Assembly (NCBI RefSeq): GCF_000758725.1
Contig: NZ_CP009428.1
Coordinates: 1,736,001-1,800,000, forward strand
DNA from: Paenibacillus odorifer
GTDB lineage: Bacteria > Bacillota > Bacilli > Paenibacillales > Paenibacillaceae
Direction of reading: 5' to 3'
DNA: 64,000 bases
Shown: positions 1 through 6,944 of the stretch, in pieces
Position numbering within the stretch: the first letter of the stretch is position 1
How the letters are laid out: every line of letters begins with the position of its first letter
Position numbers and translations under genes: made by a program
Notes under the pieces: model-generated
What the model was told of the DNA's origin: nothing
Seen by the model: the letters and a program-made list of their open reading frames with translations, nothing else
Databases searched by the model: none

Positions 1-51
1 ATTCACGTTCCGCGTGGGGTGAAGGTGCTTACCCGCCCTTCGATGATTTAA
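1..51 (+). CDS. yqeH: 3' end of YqeH-type ribosome biogenesis GTPase (partial)
   Basis: The first 16 codons of the window read IHVPRGVKVLTRPSMI and end in TAA at 49-51. This resembles the C-terminal end of YqeH, the circularly permuted GTPase used in 30S subunit assembly. Position supports it, because yqeH precedes aroE in the conserved Bacillales cluster that follows here. The stop lies 17 bp before the aroE start, with the aroE ribosome binding site between them. Only the tail is visible, so the call rests on this short match and synteny. Confidence 0.6.
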   Translation: MHVPRGVKVLTRPSMI

Positions 52-68
52 CGAGGGAGGATAATCTA

Positions 69-941
69 TTGTCTACAACAGCAGTCGAAGGCTACAATAG
101 CGGTAATATTCTACTCGGTGTAATGGGAGATCCTATTATACAATCCAAATCTCCGATTATGCATGAAGCAGCGCTGCGAGCGCTGGGAATTCCGGGTGCT
201 TATGTACCGCTTCATATCCACCCGGAGAAGCTGGGCGATGCGGTGCAAGCGATCCGTACGCTTGGTTTCCGTGGAGTGAATGTGACGATTCCGCATAAGG
301 TTGCGGTGATGGAGTATTTGGATGTATTAGATGAGAGTGCAGTAGCCGTTGGTGCAGTCAATACGATTGTTAATGATAACGGAGTGCTCACCGGATATAA
401 TACGGATGGAATCGGTTATGTGCGTTCGCTCAAAGCGGAAGCTATTTCTGATTTGTCTGGTGCGAAGATTATGGTTATCGGGGCCGGTGGAGCAGCAAGA
501 GGAATTGTTGCCGCACTACTTCAAGAGAAACCTTCTTCAATCATTATTGCTAATCGCAGCGCTGAGAAGGCAGAGGACTTGGCGACACAGTGCCGGAGCA
601 AAGGGAATGTCATCGGGATTAGCATGAACGAAGTAGCAGAAATGCTAAGTGGTGTAGACGTGCTGATCAATACTACCTCCGTAGGTATGTATCCTCATAT
701 GGATGAGACACCGATAGATCCTGGACTGCTTCGTGAAGGAATGGTCGTAAGCGATCTGATTTATAATCCGCTGCGCACGCGGCTATTGTTGGAAGGACTC
801 GAACGGGGCTGCACGATTCATGGAGGCCTTGGTATGTTTGTCTATCAGGGAGCTTATGCTCTGGAGTATTGGACAGGGCAGCCTGCTCCTACGGAAATCA
901 TGCGGCAGACCATTCTGGATTGTTTGGGTGGAAATGAGTAA
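69..941 (+). CDS. aroE: shikimate dehydrogenase (NADP+)
   Basis: A 290-residue cytoplasmic enzyme that reduces 3-dehydroshikimate to shikimate with NADPH in aromatic amino acid synthesis. The substrate-binding SKSP motif is at residues 26-29. The catalytic lysine is Lys77 in NVTIPHK, with the partner Asp113 in NTDG. The nucleotide-binding glycine loop GAGGAARG is at about 138-145. Length is normal for the family. The start is TTG at 69, placed by GAGGGAGG at 53-60. It sits between yqeH and yhbY as in other Bacillales, presumably in one operon with the downstream genes. Confidence 0.96.
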   Translation: MSTTAVEGYNSGNILLGVMGDPIIQSKSPIMHEAALRALGIPGAYVPLHIHPEKLGDAVQAIRTLGFRGVNVTIPHKVAVMEYLDVLDESAVAVGAVNTIVNDNGVLTGYNTDGIGYVRSLKAEAISDLSGAKIMVIGAGGAARGIVAALLQEKPSSIIIANRSAEKAEDLATQCRSKGNVIGISMNEVAEMLSGVDVLINTTSVGMYPHMDETPIDPGLLREGMVVSDLIYNPLRTRLLLEGLERGCTIHGGLGMFVYQGAYALEYWTGQPAPTEIMRQTILDCLGGNE

Positions 942-1008
942 GAAATGGATTCATTAAGTTAGGGTAATAATAGGTAATAATATATGTTAATTAAGGAGTT
1001 ATTCATTT

Positions 1009-1302
1009 ATGTTAACTGGTAAACAAACACGGTATCTTCGTTCATTGGCGCACCATCTCGATCCTATTTTTCAAGTGGGCAAAGGTGGAGTAAACGATCA
1101 CCTCGTACGCCATATTGAAGAAGCTATTGAGAAGCGCGAGCTTATGAAGATTAGTATACTGAGCAATAATATTGAGAATCCCAAGGAAATCGGTGCTGCT
1201 CTGGCTGAACAATCGGGTTCTGAGCTTGTGCAAGTGATCGGTAAGACTGTCGTTCTATACAAAGAATCACGTGATAACAAAACCATTGAGCTGCCGCGTT
1301 AA
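1009..1302 (+). CDS. yhbY: YhbY/CRM-domain ribosome-associated RNA-binding protein
   Basis: A 97-residue single CRM-domain protein of the YhbY family, which associates with pre-50S ribosomal particles. The N-terminal LTGKQTRYLRSLAHHL and the following GKGG loop (residues about 23-28) are the family's RNA-binding signature. Length matches the family. Start ATG at 1009 is preceded by AAGGAG at about 992. It lies 67 bp after aroE and 36 bp before nadD in the conserved housekeeping cluster. The biochemical role in assembly is known only in general terms. Confidence 0.93.
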   Translation: MLTGKQTRYLRSLAHHLDPIFQVGKGGVNDHLVRHIEEAIEKRELMKISILSNNIENPKEIGAALAEQSGSELVQVIGKTVVLYKESRDNKTIELPR

Positions 1303-1338
1303 TAGCTGTAAGTATACCTTACCGAGGAGGTCGTCCTC

Positions 1339-1941
1339 TTGAAAGTTGGAATTATGGGAGGTACCTTTGATCCTCTTCATATCGGTCATATGATGGCAGC
1401 GGAAGCCGCAAGAGATACTTATGGTCTGCAAGAGGTATGGTTTATGCCTTCACATATCCCGCCTCATAAACATGAGGCAGGTGTATCTGGAGAAGACCGG
1501 CTAGCAATGGTGCAGGAAGCGGTGAAGAATCACGAAGCTTTTTGCACATTAGATTGGGAAGTTGTCAGAGGTGGCGTCTCCTATACCTATGAGACCATAA
1601 GACGTCTGCAAGAGGAGTATCCGCATTTCGATCTTTATTTCATCATTGGAGCGGATATGGTCCAGTATTTGCCGAAATGGAACGAGATTGAAGAACTGGT
1701 GCAGCGGCTTACATTTATTGGTGTGGGTCGTCCGGGAACACCTCTTGATCTAGATGCATTGCCAGACTTTATAGCAAAAAAGGTATTGCTTGCAGATATG
1801 CCACTGGTTGATATTTCGTCAACGATGTTAAGAGAACGGGCGGCAGCAGGTAAATCTATTCGTTATATGGTTCCAGAGGCAGTGTTCGATTATGTTCAAA
1901 GGAGTGGATTGTATGGCATACGGCCGCGAAGCGCTGATTGA
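1339..1941 (+). CDS. nadD: nicotinate-nucleotide adenylyltransferase
   Basis: A 200-residue cytoplasmic enzyme that joins ATP and nicotinate mononucleotide to form deamido-NAD in NAD biosynthesis. The nucleotidyltransferase signature GGTFDPLHIGH lies at residues 7-17, and the C-terminal ISST motif that binds ATP phosphates is at about 158-161. Length is typical. The start is TTG at 1339 with GAGGAGG at 1324-1330. The 3' end overlaps yqeK by 29 bp in another frame, which suggests translational coupling. Confidence 0.96.
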   Translation: MKVGIMGGTFDPLHIGHMMAAEAARDTYGLQEVWFMPSHIPPHKHEAGVSGEDRLAMVQEAVKNHEAFCTLDWEVVRGGVSYTYETIRRLQEEYPHFDLYFIIGADMVQYLPKWNEIEELVQRLTFIGVGRPGTPLDLDALPDFIAKKVLLADMPLVDISSTMLRERAAAGKSIRYMVPEAVFDYVQRSGLYGIRPRSAD

Positions 1942-2491
1942 GGCGGTCTCCACACAGATGCCTGATAAGCGCTGGAAGCATACACTCGGCGTGATGGAGA
2001 CATCTATTCAACTGGCGAAGCAATATGGTGCTGACCCTGAACGTGCAGAGACAGCAGCGATTCTGCATGATGTGGCCAAGTATTGGCCGGTTGAGCGAAT
2101 GAAGGAGATCATTGAACAAAATCAATTGAATTTGGATCTTCTGGTGTATGACAAGCAGATGTGGCATTCGGAAGTAGGCGCCTTTGTAGCTGAGAAAGAC
2201 TATGGGATTACGGATCCTGATATTATCAATGCGATTCGTTTCCATACCTCAGGCCGTGAAGACATGAGTTTACTTGAAAAAATCGTCTGCCTAGCTGACT
2301 ACATCGAGCCTGGGCGTGATTTTCCCGGGGTTGATAAGATACGCGAGAAGGCACAAGTAAGTTTGGAAGAAGGATTAGTCGCTGGGTTCGATTCTACGAT
2401 TAGTTTGTTACTGGAGAAACGCCGGGTGATTTTCCCCTTAACGGTACTGGCGCGTAATGATTTAGTTAGAATATTGGAGGATAAAATATGA
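1913..2491 (+). CDS. yqeK: HD-domain Ap4A hydrolase YqeK
   Basis: A 192-residue HD-domain phosphohydrolase. The family cleaves diadenosine tetraphosphate symmetrically to ADP, which is alarmone clean-up. The metal-binding HD dyad sits in AAILHDVAKYWP, with further His/Asp ligands in FHTSG and CLADYIEPGR. An upstream in-frame ATG exists at 1892. The start at 1913 is preferred because AAAGGAG at 1898-1904 is spaced for it, and MAYGREALIEAV is a usual YqeK beginning. It overlaps nadD by 29 bp and rsfS by 4 bp (ATGA), so the three are probably translationally coupled. Confidence 0.93.
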   Translation: MAYGREALIEAVSTQMPDKRWKHTLGVMETSIQLAKQYGADPERAETAAILHDVAKYWPVERMKEIIEQNQLNLDLLVYDKQMWHSEVGAFVAEKDYGITDPDIINAIRFHTSGREDMSLLEKIVCLADYIEPGRDFPGVDKIREKAQVSLEEGLVAGFDSTISLLLEKRRVIFPLTVLARNDLVRILEDKI

Positions 2492-2835
2492 GTGTACAAC
2501 CAAGCAAGCTGTTAGAACTGGCCCTTAAGGCTGTTGAAGATAAAAAAGCAATGAACGTCGTGGCACTAGATCTACGTAATGTTTCACCAATCAGTGATTA
2601 CTTTATCGTATGTCACGGTAACTCGGATATTCAGGTACAGGCGATCGCTACCGAAGTCCGTAAAGTAGTTCATGAAGCAGGCGGAGTCATCAAAGGGATT
2701 GAAGGCATGGATTCAGCACGCTGGGTGCTGATGGATCTTGGCGATGTTATCGTTCATATATTCCACCGCGATGAGCGTGAATATTACAATATCGAGCGTC
2801 TGTGGTCCGATGCCAAGGTTGTGGAGACTGTATGA
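2488..2835 (+). CDS. rsfS: ribosomal silencing factor RsfS
   Basis: A 115-residue RsfS/YbeB/Iojap protein. The family binds L14 on the 50S subunit and blocks subunit joining when nutrients run low. Recognisable motifs are SDYFIVCHGNSDIQVQAI in the middle and WVLMDLGDVIVHIFH followed by YNIERLW near the end. Length is normal. It overlaps yqeK by ATGA at 2488 and the next gene by ATGA at 2832. In Bacillales it almost always follows yqeK, as here. Confidence 0.95.
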   Translation: MSVQPSKLLELALKAVEDKKAMNVVALDLRNVSPISDYFIVCHGNSDIQVQAIATEVRKVVHEAGGVIKGIEGMDSARWVLMDLGDVIVHIFHRDEREYYNIERLWSDAKVVETV

Positions 2836-3755
2836 GCCTGATTGCAGGAACTACGGTTACACTTCATGTAGAGCGGGAAGTTTCCCCATACGGATTCTTT
2901 TTAAATGCTGGAGACCAAGATGTTATGCTGCATTATACGGAGCTGACAGAGAAGGTAAAAGCCGGTGATAAAGTTGAAGTTTTCATTTTCTTTGATACCG
3001 AGGACCGTCTTGCGGCAACGATGAAAAAACCATTTTTGACGCTGGGCGAGATGGCGTTATTGGAAGTGGCTGATATTCATCCGCGTCTGGGCTGCTTTTT
3101 GGAGATGGGTCTTGGACGTCAGCTGCTGCTGCCTATCCGTGAGCTTCCAGAGCTTCCAGAGCTGCGTCCGCAGGTTGGAGACTATGTGTTTGCGATCATG
3201 GAGCATGATAAACAGGGGCGTCTGCGTGCCAAGCTGGCCGGAGAACAGGAGCTTGCTCCACTAGCTCTGCCTGCACCTGAATCTTGGATGGGACAGACTG
3301 TAACAGCCCGAGTGTATAAGCCGCTGCAAATGGGTACTTTTGTACTTGTGGATGCGGGTGTTCTAGGCTTTGGGATTATCGGTATGGTCCATTCATCTGA
3401 GCGGAGCCGTCTGCTGCGTCTTGGTGAGCAGTTTGAAGCACGTGTCTCTCATATCCGTGAGGATGGACGTGTTAACCTTTCTATGGGTCTCCGTAAAGAA
3501 GTGGGGATGGATGTAGATTCTGCCGCACTTTTGGAGTTCTTAAATGCTCGTCCAGGTGGAGCGATGCCTTATTCGGATGCTACGCCGCCAGATATTATCA
3601 AACAACGGTTCGGAATCAGTAAATCCGCCTTCAAGCGTGCACTTGGGAAGCTGATGAAGGAAGGCCATATTACTCAAAAAGAGAATTGGACTTATCTTGT
3701 TGCTAAAGATAATGAAGAAGGAACAACCGAAGGGCAAGAAGAAACGACGGATTAA
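2832..3755 (+). CDS. CvfB/YitL-like S1-domain RNA-binding protein
   Basis: A 307-residue protein of the CvfB family, which in staphylococci is an RNA-binding virulence regulator with several S1 domains and a winged helix. Three S1-like beta-barrels can be followed: residues about 1-65, 70-140 (GDYVFAIMEHDKQGRLRAKL) and 150-220 (VTARVYKPLQMGTFVLVDAG). A C-terminal winged helix contains FGISKSAFKRALGKLMKEG. The acidic, Glu/Thr-rich tail is probably disordered. The start at 2832 overlaps the rsfS stop; the in-frame ATG at 2802 lies inside rsfS and has no binding site. The target RNAs cannot be told from sequence. Confidence 0.85.
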   Translation: MSLIAGTTVTLHVEREVSPYGFFLNAGDQDVMLHYTELTEKVKAGDKVEVFIFFDTEDRLAATMKKPFLTLGEMALLEVADIHPRLGCFLEMGLGRQLLLPIRELPELPELRPQVGDYVFAIMEHDKQGRLRAKLAGEQELAPLALPAPESWMGQTVTARVYKPLQMGTFVLVDAGVLGFGIIGMVHSSERSRLLRLGEQFEARVSHIREDGRVNLSMGLRKEVGMDVDSAALLEFLNARPGGAMPYSDATPPDIIKQRFGISKSAFKRALGKLMKEGHITQKENWTYLVAKDNEEGTTEGQEETTD

Positions 3756-3811
3756 GCTTACGATTCAATAGACGTAATTTATAAAATGTTGTTATAGAAA
3801 GCGGTGTAATT

Positions 3812-4582
3812 GTGTCTTCCTATGGGAAATTTGCTTATGTATACGATGAGCTTATGGCAGATATGCCGTATCCAGATTGGATATCCTTTGCTGAAGCCGC
3901 ATGGAGTAAATACGGCAAGCCGTTAACTGTAGCCGAGCTTGGCTGTGGTACAGGGAGTATTACAATTCCTTTGGCGGGTTCAGGATACCATATGACCGGA
4001 ATCGATTTATCTTCTGACATGCTCTCAGTGGCACAGCGCAAAATGGAGGAGCATCCCCAGGGACGGCGCTTTTTGCGTGAAGGCAGTGTTCGTTGGATTA
4101 GACAAAATATGAAGGAATGGGAGCTTCCGGAGCTGGTGGATTCTGTGATTTCCTTTTGTGATTGTCTGAATTATGTGTTGGAAGAGGATGACATCAGCGC
4201 TGTTTTTGCCAGTACCTATGCAGGGTTAAAGCAAGGCGGAACCTTTCTGTTCGATGTGCATCATCCAAACACACTAATTCGTTATGAAGAAGAACAGCCC
4301 TTTATTCTGGACGAGCCATCTGTGTCTTATATTTGGACTTGTGAGATGGATGTTCCACGCCGCGAAATTGAACATCATCTGTCCATTTTTGCCCGTGAAG
4401 ACGGACACAGCGATCGCTATCGCCGATTCGAAGAGACCCATATTCAGCGTGCCTACGATCCTAACTGGATGAAGGAAGAGCTGCTTAAGGCTGGGTTTAG
4501 TGATGTGAAGATCTATGCCGATTTCGAGTGGGTAGAGGCAGAAGATGATGCTGAACGATTATTTTATGTAGCTATAAAATAA
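3812..4582 (+). CDS. class I SAM-dependent methyltransferase
   Basis: A 256-residue methyltransferase. The SAM-binding motif I is AELGCGTGSITIPLA at about residues 41-55, followed by the acidic motif II (GIDLSSDML) and the post-motif VDSVISFCDCLNYV. The FAYVYDELMADMPYPDW start is typical of YqeM-like enzymes encoded next to rsfS in Bacillales, but the substrate is unknown. The start is GTG at 3812 with only a weak upstream purine stretch. It is the last gene of the housekeeping operon, 18 bp before a strong terminator. Confidence 0.85.
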   Translation: MSSYGKFAYVYDELMADMPYPDWISFAEAAWSKYGKPLTVAELGCGTGSITIPLAGSGYHMTGIDLSSDMLSVAQRKMEEHPQGRRFLREGSVRWIRQNMKEWELPELVDSVISFCDCLNYVLEEDDISAVFASTYAGLKQGGTFLFDVHHPNTLIRYEEEQPFILDEPSVSYIWTCEMDVPRREIEHHLSIFAREDGHSDRYRRFEETHIQRAYDPNWMKEELLKAGFSDVKIYADFEWVEAEDDAERLFYVAIK

Positions 4583-4600
4583 ATATTCAAAATGCTAAGA

Positions 4601-4650
4601 GGGGCTGTCCCATAAGCTATGAAAATAGCTGCTGGGACAGCCCCTTTTTT
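4601..4650 (+). terminator. rho-independent terminator after the housekeeping operon
   Basis: A perfect 11-bp stem pairs 4601-4611 (GGGGCTGTCCC) with 4634-4644 and is followed by a run of six T. Inside it a second stem pairs AGCTAT (4615-4620) with ATAGCT (4625-4630). The same inner module, with compensating base changes, recurs in the terminator at 12371-12416. Confidence 0.93.
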
Positions 4651-4726
4651 GACCTTAGCTGATTGCTGGCGGAAGCGAGTGGAATACTGCTGTTGGAAGC
4701 ACCTAGGTTGACGCTGCCGGAAACAA

Positions 4727-4905
4727 GTGTGTTTCCGCTATCGAATGCTCATGCATTACCGCTGGCGTGAGCGTGTGGGTTCTCGCTCTCGAAAGCTCAT
4801 ATATTGCCGTTTTGCGGAAGCGTGTAGGTTCTCGCTCTCGAATGCTCATGCATCGCCCTTTTCGGATGCGTGTAGGTTTTCACTATCCAACACACATACA
4901 TGCAC
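4727..4905. repeat. four irregular tandem repeats of 46-49 bp
   Basis: Units begin at about 4727, 4773, 4822 and 4870. Each carries a GTGTRGGTT-like start, a CTCGAATGCTCATGCAT-like centre and a GC-rich spacer. The second and third units are closest; the first and last have diverged. No convincing open reading frame or promoter is seen. The spacing irregularity and lack of distinct spacers argue against CRISPR. Confidence 0.7.
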
Positions 4906-4940
4906 AACTACCATCAGATATCCGTATTAGTACTAGCTAT

Positions 4941-5117
4941 CGGACCCAGCGGACCTTATACGCAGCATTTGCTAATATTTTGGGTGCTATCGGACTCCAT
5001 TGCAGCTATTGGCTTGAAAAACGTCCAATATTGGTCATTTTCCAAGGGATAGCGTCACTGGAGTCCGAAAACATGCTCCAAGGGCTAAAAATATGCAAAT
5101 AACGTCATTTGGGTCCG
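4941..5117 (-). repeat. 177-bp dispersed element, copy A (reverse orientation)
   Basis: Read on the reverse strand this stretch is collinear over its whole length with 39343-39519, and both copies are exactly 177 bp. Conserved blocks include CGGACCCA-ATGACGTTATTTGCA at one end, TTCGGACTCCAGTGACG inside, and TGCTGCG-ATAAGGTCC-CTGGGTCCG at the other end. The two ends are imperfect inverted repeats of about 25 bp. There is no coding potential. It resembles a small non-autonomous mobile element (MITE) or a structured intergenic repeat. No clear target-site duplication was found. Confidence 0.8.
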
Positions 5118-5187
5118 TGAGCCACGTGAGATACATGTGAGATGATGGGGACAAGGTTGGAGTAACCAGCCAGCGACCCAAACATAA

Positions 5188-5225
5188 ACAGCGATTCTCC
5201 GATATCAGGAGAATCGCTGTTTTTA
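5188..5225. terminator. bidirectional terminator hairpin
   Basis: A perfect 13-bp stem pairs 5188-5200 (ACAGCGATTCTCC) with 5208-5220, with a 7-base loop. T residues follow on the plus strand, and A residues precede the stem, giving T residues for the reverse strand. It would end the small reverse-strand genes at 5223-5478. Confidence 0.85.
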
Positions 5226-5309
5226 TGACTTCATTCGTTGGAGCAGCTTGTAATTGCGCCAACATAATAAATACAAAATAAACCGGGCAGTGTTCATACC
5301 ACCCGGCAT
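5223..5309 (-). CDS. possible 28-residue peptide
   Basis: The reading frame begins MPGGMNTARFILYLLCWRNY and ends in QRMKS. It follows the small gene at 5320-5478 by 10 bp, has AAGGATTGG just upstream of its ATG at 5309, and stops immediately before the terminator. It is a short hydrophobic segment followed by a basic tail. Nothing else supports it, so it may equally be untranslated 3' RNA. Confidence 0.3.
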   Translation of the reverse strand: MPGGMNTARFILYLLCWRNYKLLQRMKS

Positions 5310-5319
5310 CTTCCAATCC

Positions 5320-5478
5320 TTACCGATGCTCAAACAGATCAATGGCACCCAATACGACATGAGCCAGACCAAATCCAAGTACGCCTGTTGCTGCCATCTT
5401 ATACTTGCTTCCAAGAAAAGCGGCGCTAGAAGCGGTTACGACGGTTCCAAGAACAGCGGGAATTAGACCTTCACGCAT
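5320..5478 (-). CDS. small hydrophobic protein of unknown function (52 aa)
   Basis: A 52-residue frame starting MREGLIPAVLGTVVTASSAA and ending in HVVLGAIDLFEHR. It has an excellent AAGGAG site 8 bp before the ATG at 5478 and a terminator downstream. The composition is small-residue rich, with two short hydrophobic stretches (about residues 5-22 and 31-48) that could be membrane hairpins. I recognise it as the kind of small conserved protein common in Paenibacillus but cannot give a function. Confidence 0.65.
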   Translation of the reverse strand: MREGLIPAVLGTVVTASSAAFLGSKYKMAATGVLGFGLAHVVLGAIDLFEHR

Positions 5479-5551
5479 TCGAAACACTCCTTCTCGGTGG
5501 TTTGGGAGACAAAGTTATTATGGTTCAATATCGAAAAAATATACGAAGCTC

Positions 5552-5591
5552 AAAAAGACCCTAAATCAGCGTTAGCTGAATTTAGGGTCTT
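5552..5591. terminator. bidirectional terminator before the ArsR-type regulator end
   Basis: AAAAAGACCCTAAAT at 5552-5566 pairs with ATTTAGGGTCTTTTT at 5577-5591. The inner CAGC/GCTG pair closes the loop and one A bulges. It has A and T tracts on both sides, so it works in both directions. It terminates the reverse-strand regulator gene that ends at 5612. Confidence 0.88.
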
Positions 5592-5611
5592 TTTATTTAG
5601 ATTAGGGTTGG

Positions 5612-6568
5612 TTACTCTGCTATTATAACAGCGTTACGAGGGAGGCCCTCTCCAACTTCATGTACATCATACAACACACGTGCCAGTAGGTCCTGGCTAT
5701 AATTGCCGAAATGTTTTCCGTAAATCGTGAGTCCACGTTTGTTTGTAGGCTTGTCGGTTACTGCGATACGGAATGTGAGTTCACTTTTGTAATCCAATTG
5801 AATATCATCAAGGGTCACATCAGAAATCCGACAGCCATCAATGAAGCTGCCTTCATTATTGATACGGATCAGCTTCAGCATGCCGTATTGGTTTAGGTGC
5901 GGAGGCCACCAATCGGGGTTAAACGTTCCCCGGGTATCTCCGAAATCGCCAGGGCTAGTCCAGAATCCGATTTCAATTCCATTTAAATAGAAATAAAGGT
6001 CGGACGGATAGTTATCGTTAGACCCAGGAGCTTCAGAGCCGATCTCCATCGAGAACTGAATTTCGCGGAACGTTTGGTTGGCTTTAAGGTAGTTTGGAAT
6101 TCTATATTCGAGGAACCCTTCAGCCATCCAAATAATTTCGGATTCAATTCGCTGCGGATCTGCAAAATAACGCGGCTCGTCGAAATCCCCGATGATGCTA
6201 TCTTTGGTAGCCAGTCCACAAGTTGGAACAGCCTGATAGTTGCTGTAATGACCTACTTGAATTTCTACTTCGTAAAGATTATCAACATCCTTGCTGCGAA
6301 GGTCAACAATAAGCTTGTCCTTATTTAAATAGCAGACCTTTTGAATACCGTGTTTGCCCACTGATGTGTTTATCTCAATGAGACCGCTTTCTTCTAACTT
6401 TTTAATATGCATGGTAATGGCGCCGTTGCTGAGGTTCAGTTTTTTGGCAATTTCATTCAGGTTCAAGGCTTGATTGGTGGCAAGGAGCTCTAAAATGAGG
6501 ATTCTGATTTCTGAGCTTAGTGCCTTGAAAATTTCTAATCCACTCATTAAATCTTTAATATAGATCAT
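5612..6568 (-). CDS. ArsR-type transcriptional regulator with large C-terminal sensor domain
   Basis: A 318-residue protein with an N-terminal winged helix (residues about 8-85, IFKALSSEIRILILELL followed by LNLNEIAKKLNLSNGAITMHI) typical of ArsR-type repressors. It is followed by about 220 residues rich in aromatic and beta-forming segments (WWPPHLNQYGMLKLI, LTIYGKHFGNYSQDLLARVLYDVHEV). ArsR proteins are usually near 100 residues, so the long C-terminus is probably a ligand-sensing module. It diverges from the arabinan genes starting at 6945 and probably regulates them. AGAAGG precedes the ATG at 6568; Met8 is an alternative start. Confidence 0.72.
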   Translation of the reverse strand: MIYIKDLMSGLEIFKALSSEIRILILELLATNQALNLNEIAKKLNLSNGAITMHIKKLEESGLIEINTSVGKHGIQKVCYLNKDKLIVDLRSKDVDNLYEVEIQVGHYSNYQAVPTCGLATKDSIIGDFDEPRYFADPQRIESEIIWMAEGFLEYRIPNYLKANQTFREIQFSMEIGSEAPGSNDNYPSDLYFYLNGIEIGFWTSPGDFGDTRGTFNPDWWPPHLNQYGMLKLIRINNEGSFIDGCRISDVTLDDIQLDYKSELTFRIAVTDKPTNKRGLTIYGKHFGNYSQDLLARVLYDVHEVGEGLPRNAVIIAE

Positions 6569-6944
6569 TTTATCAATACCTTCTTCCGATTACGTCATAA
6601 ATTATACTATTTTATAAAATTATAAACTAATAAGGCATATAAATAAAGTATACTTCCTTATTTTGTAGAATGGTCAAATATAAGAGGGATTTTTGGCATG
6701 ATTTTCTTTTAATTTAGTAAAATTTAAACAAACAAAGGATTAAACTAAAGAAAAAAACGATTATTTCGCCATAATTCATTTATTTCGAGTTTAATTTCAT
6801 ATAAATATGAAAAGATTTATAGAAATATATTTACAAGGCTTTTTATATATGTTATTTTATATTGTAAGCGAATACATATTTTTTCATTTTAAATTTAATA
6901 TTTATTGCTACTCAAGCTGTTGCTATTTCTGAGGTGATAATCGA
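6569..6944. other. divergent, AT-rich control region of the arabinan locus
   Basis: A 376-bp gap between the regulator and the first GH43 gene, markedly richer in A and T than its flanks, with no plausible gene. It must hold both divergent promoters. The only clear site I can name is the catabolite-repression element at 6863-6876. Short AT palindromes such as TTTATAAAAT-TATAAA near 6611-6625 could be operators but are too simple to assign. Confidence 0.6.
6863..6876 (+). promoter_or_regulatory. cre (CcpA-binding) site for the arabinan operon
   Basis: TGTAAGCGAATACA fits every fixed position of the loose cre consensus TGNAANCGNWNNCW. It lies 69 bp before the GH43 start codon, a usual place for glucose repression by CcpA in Firmicutes. 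Binding is inferred, not shown. Confidence 0.65.

Noticed and set aside
4727..4905. Possible CRISPR array
   Set aside because: Units are contiguous, of unequal length and diverging, with no unique spacers and no cas genes nearby.
4727..5102. Plus-strand reading frames of 67 and 111 codons in the intergenic gap
   Set aside because: They are products of the tandem repeats and the 177-bp element, with unusual Arg/Ser-rich composition and no ribosome binding site.
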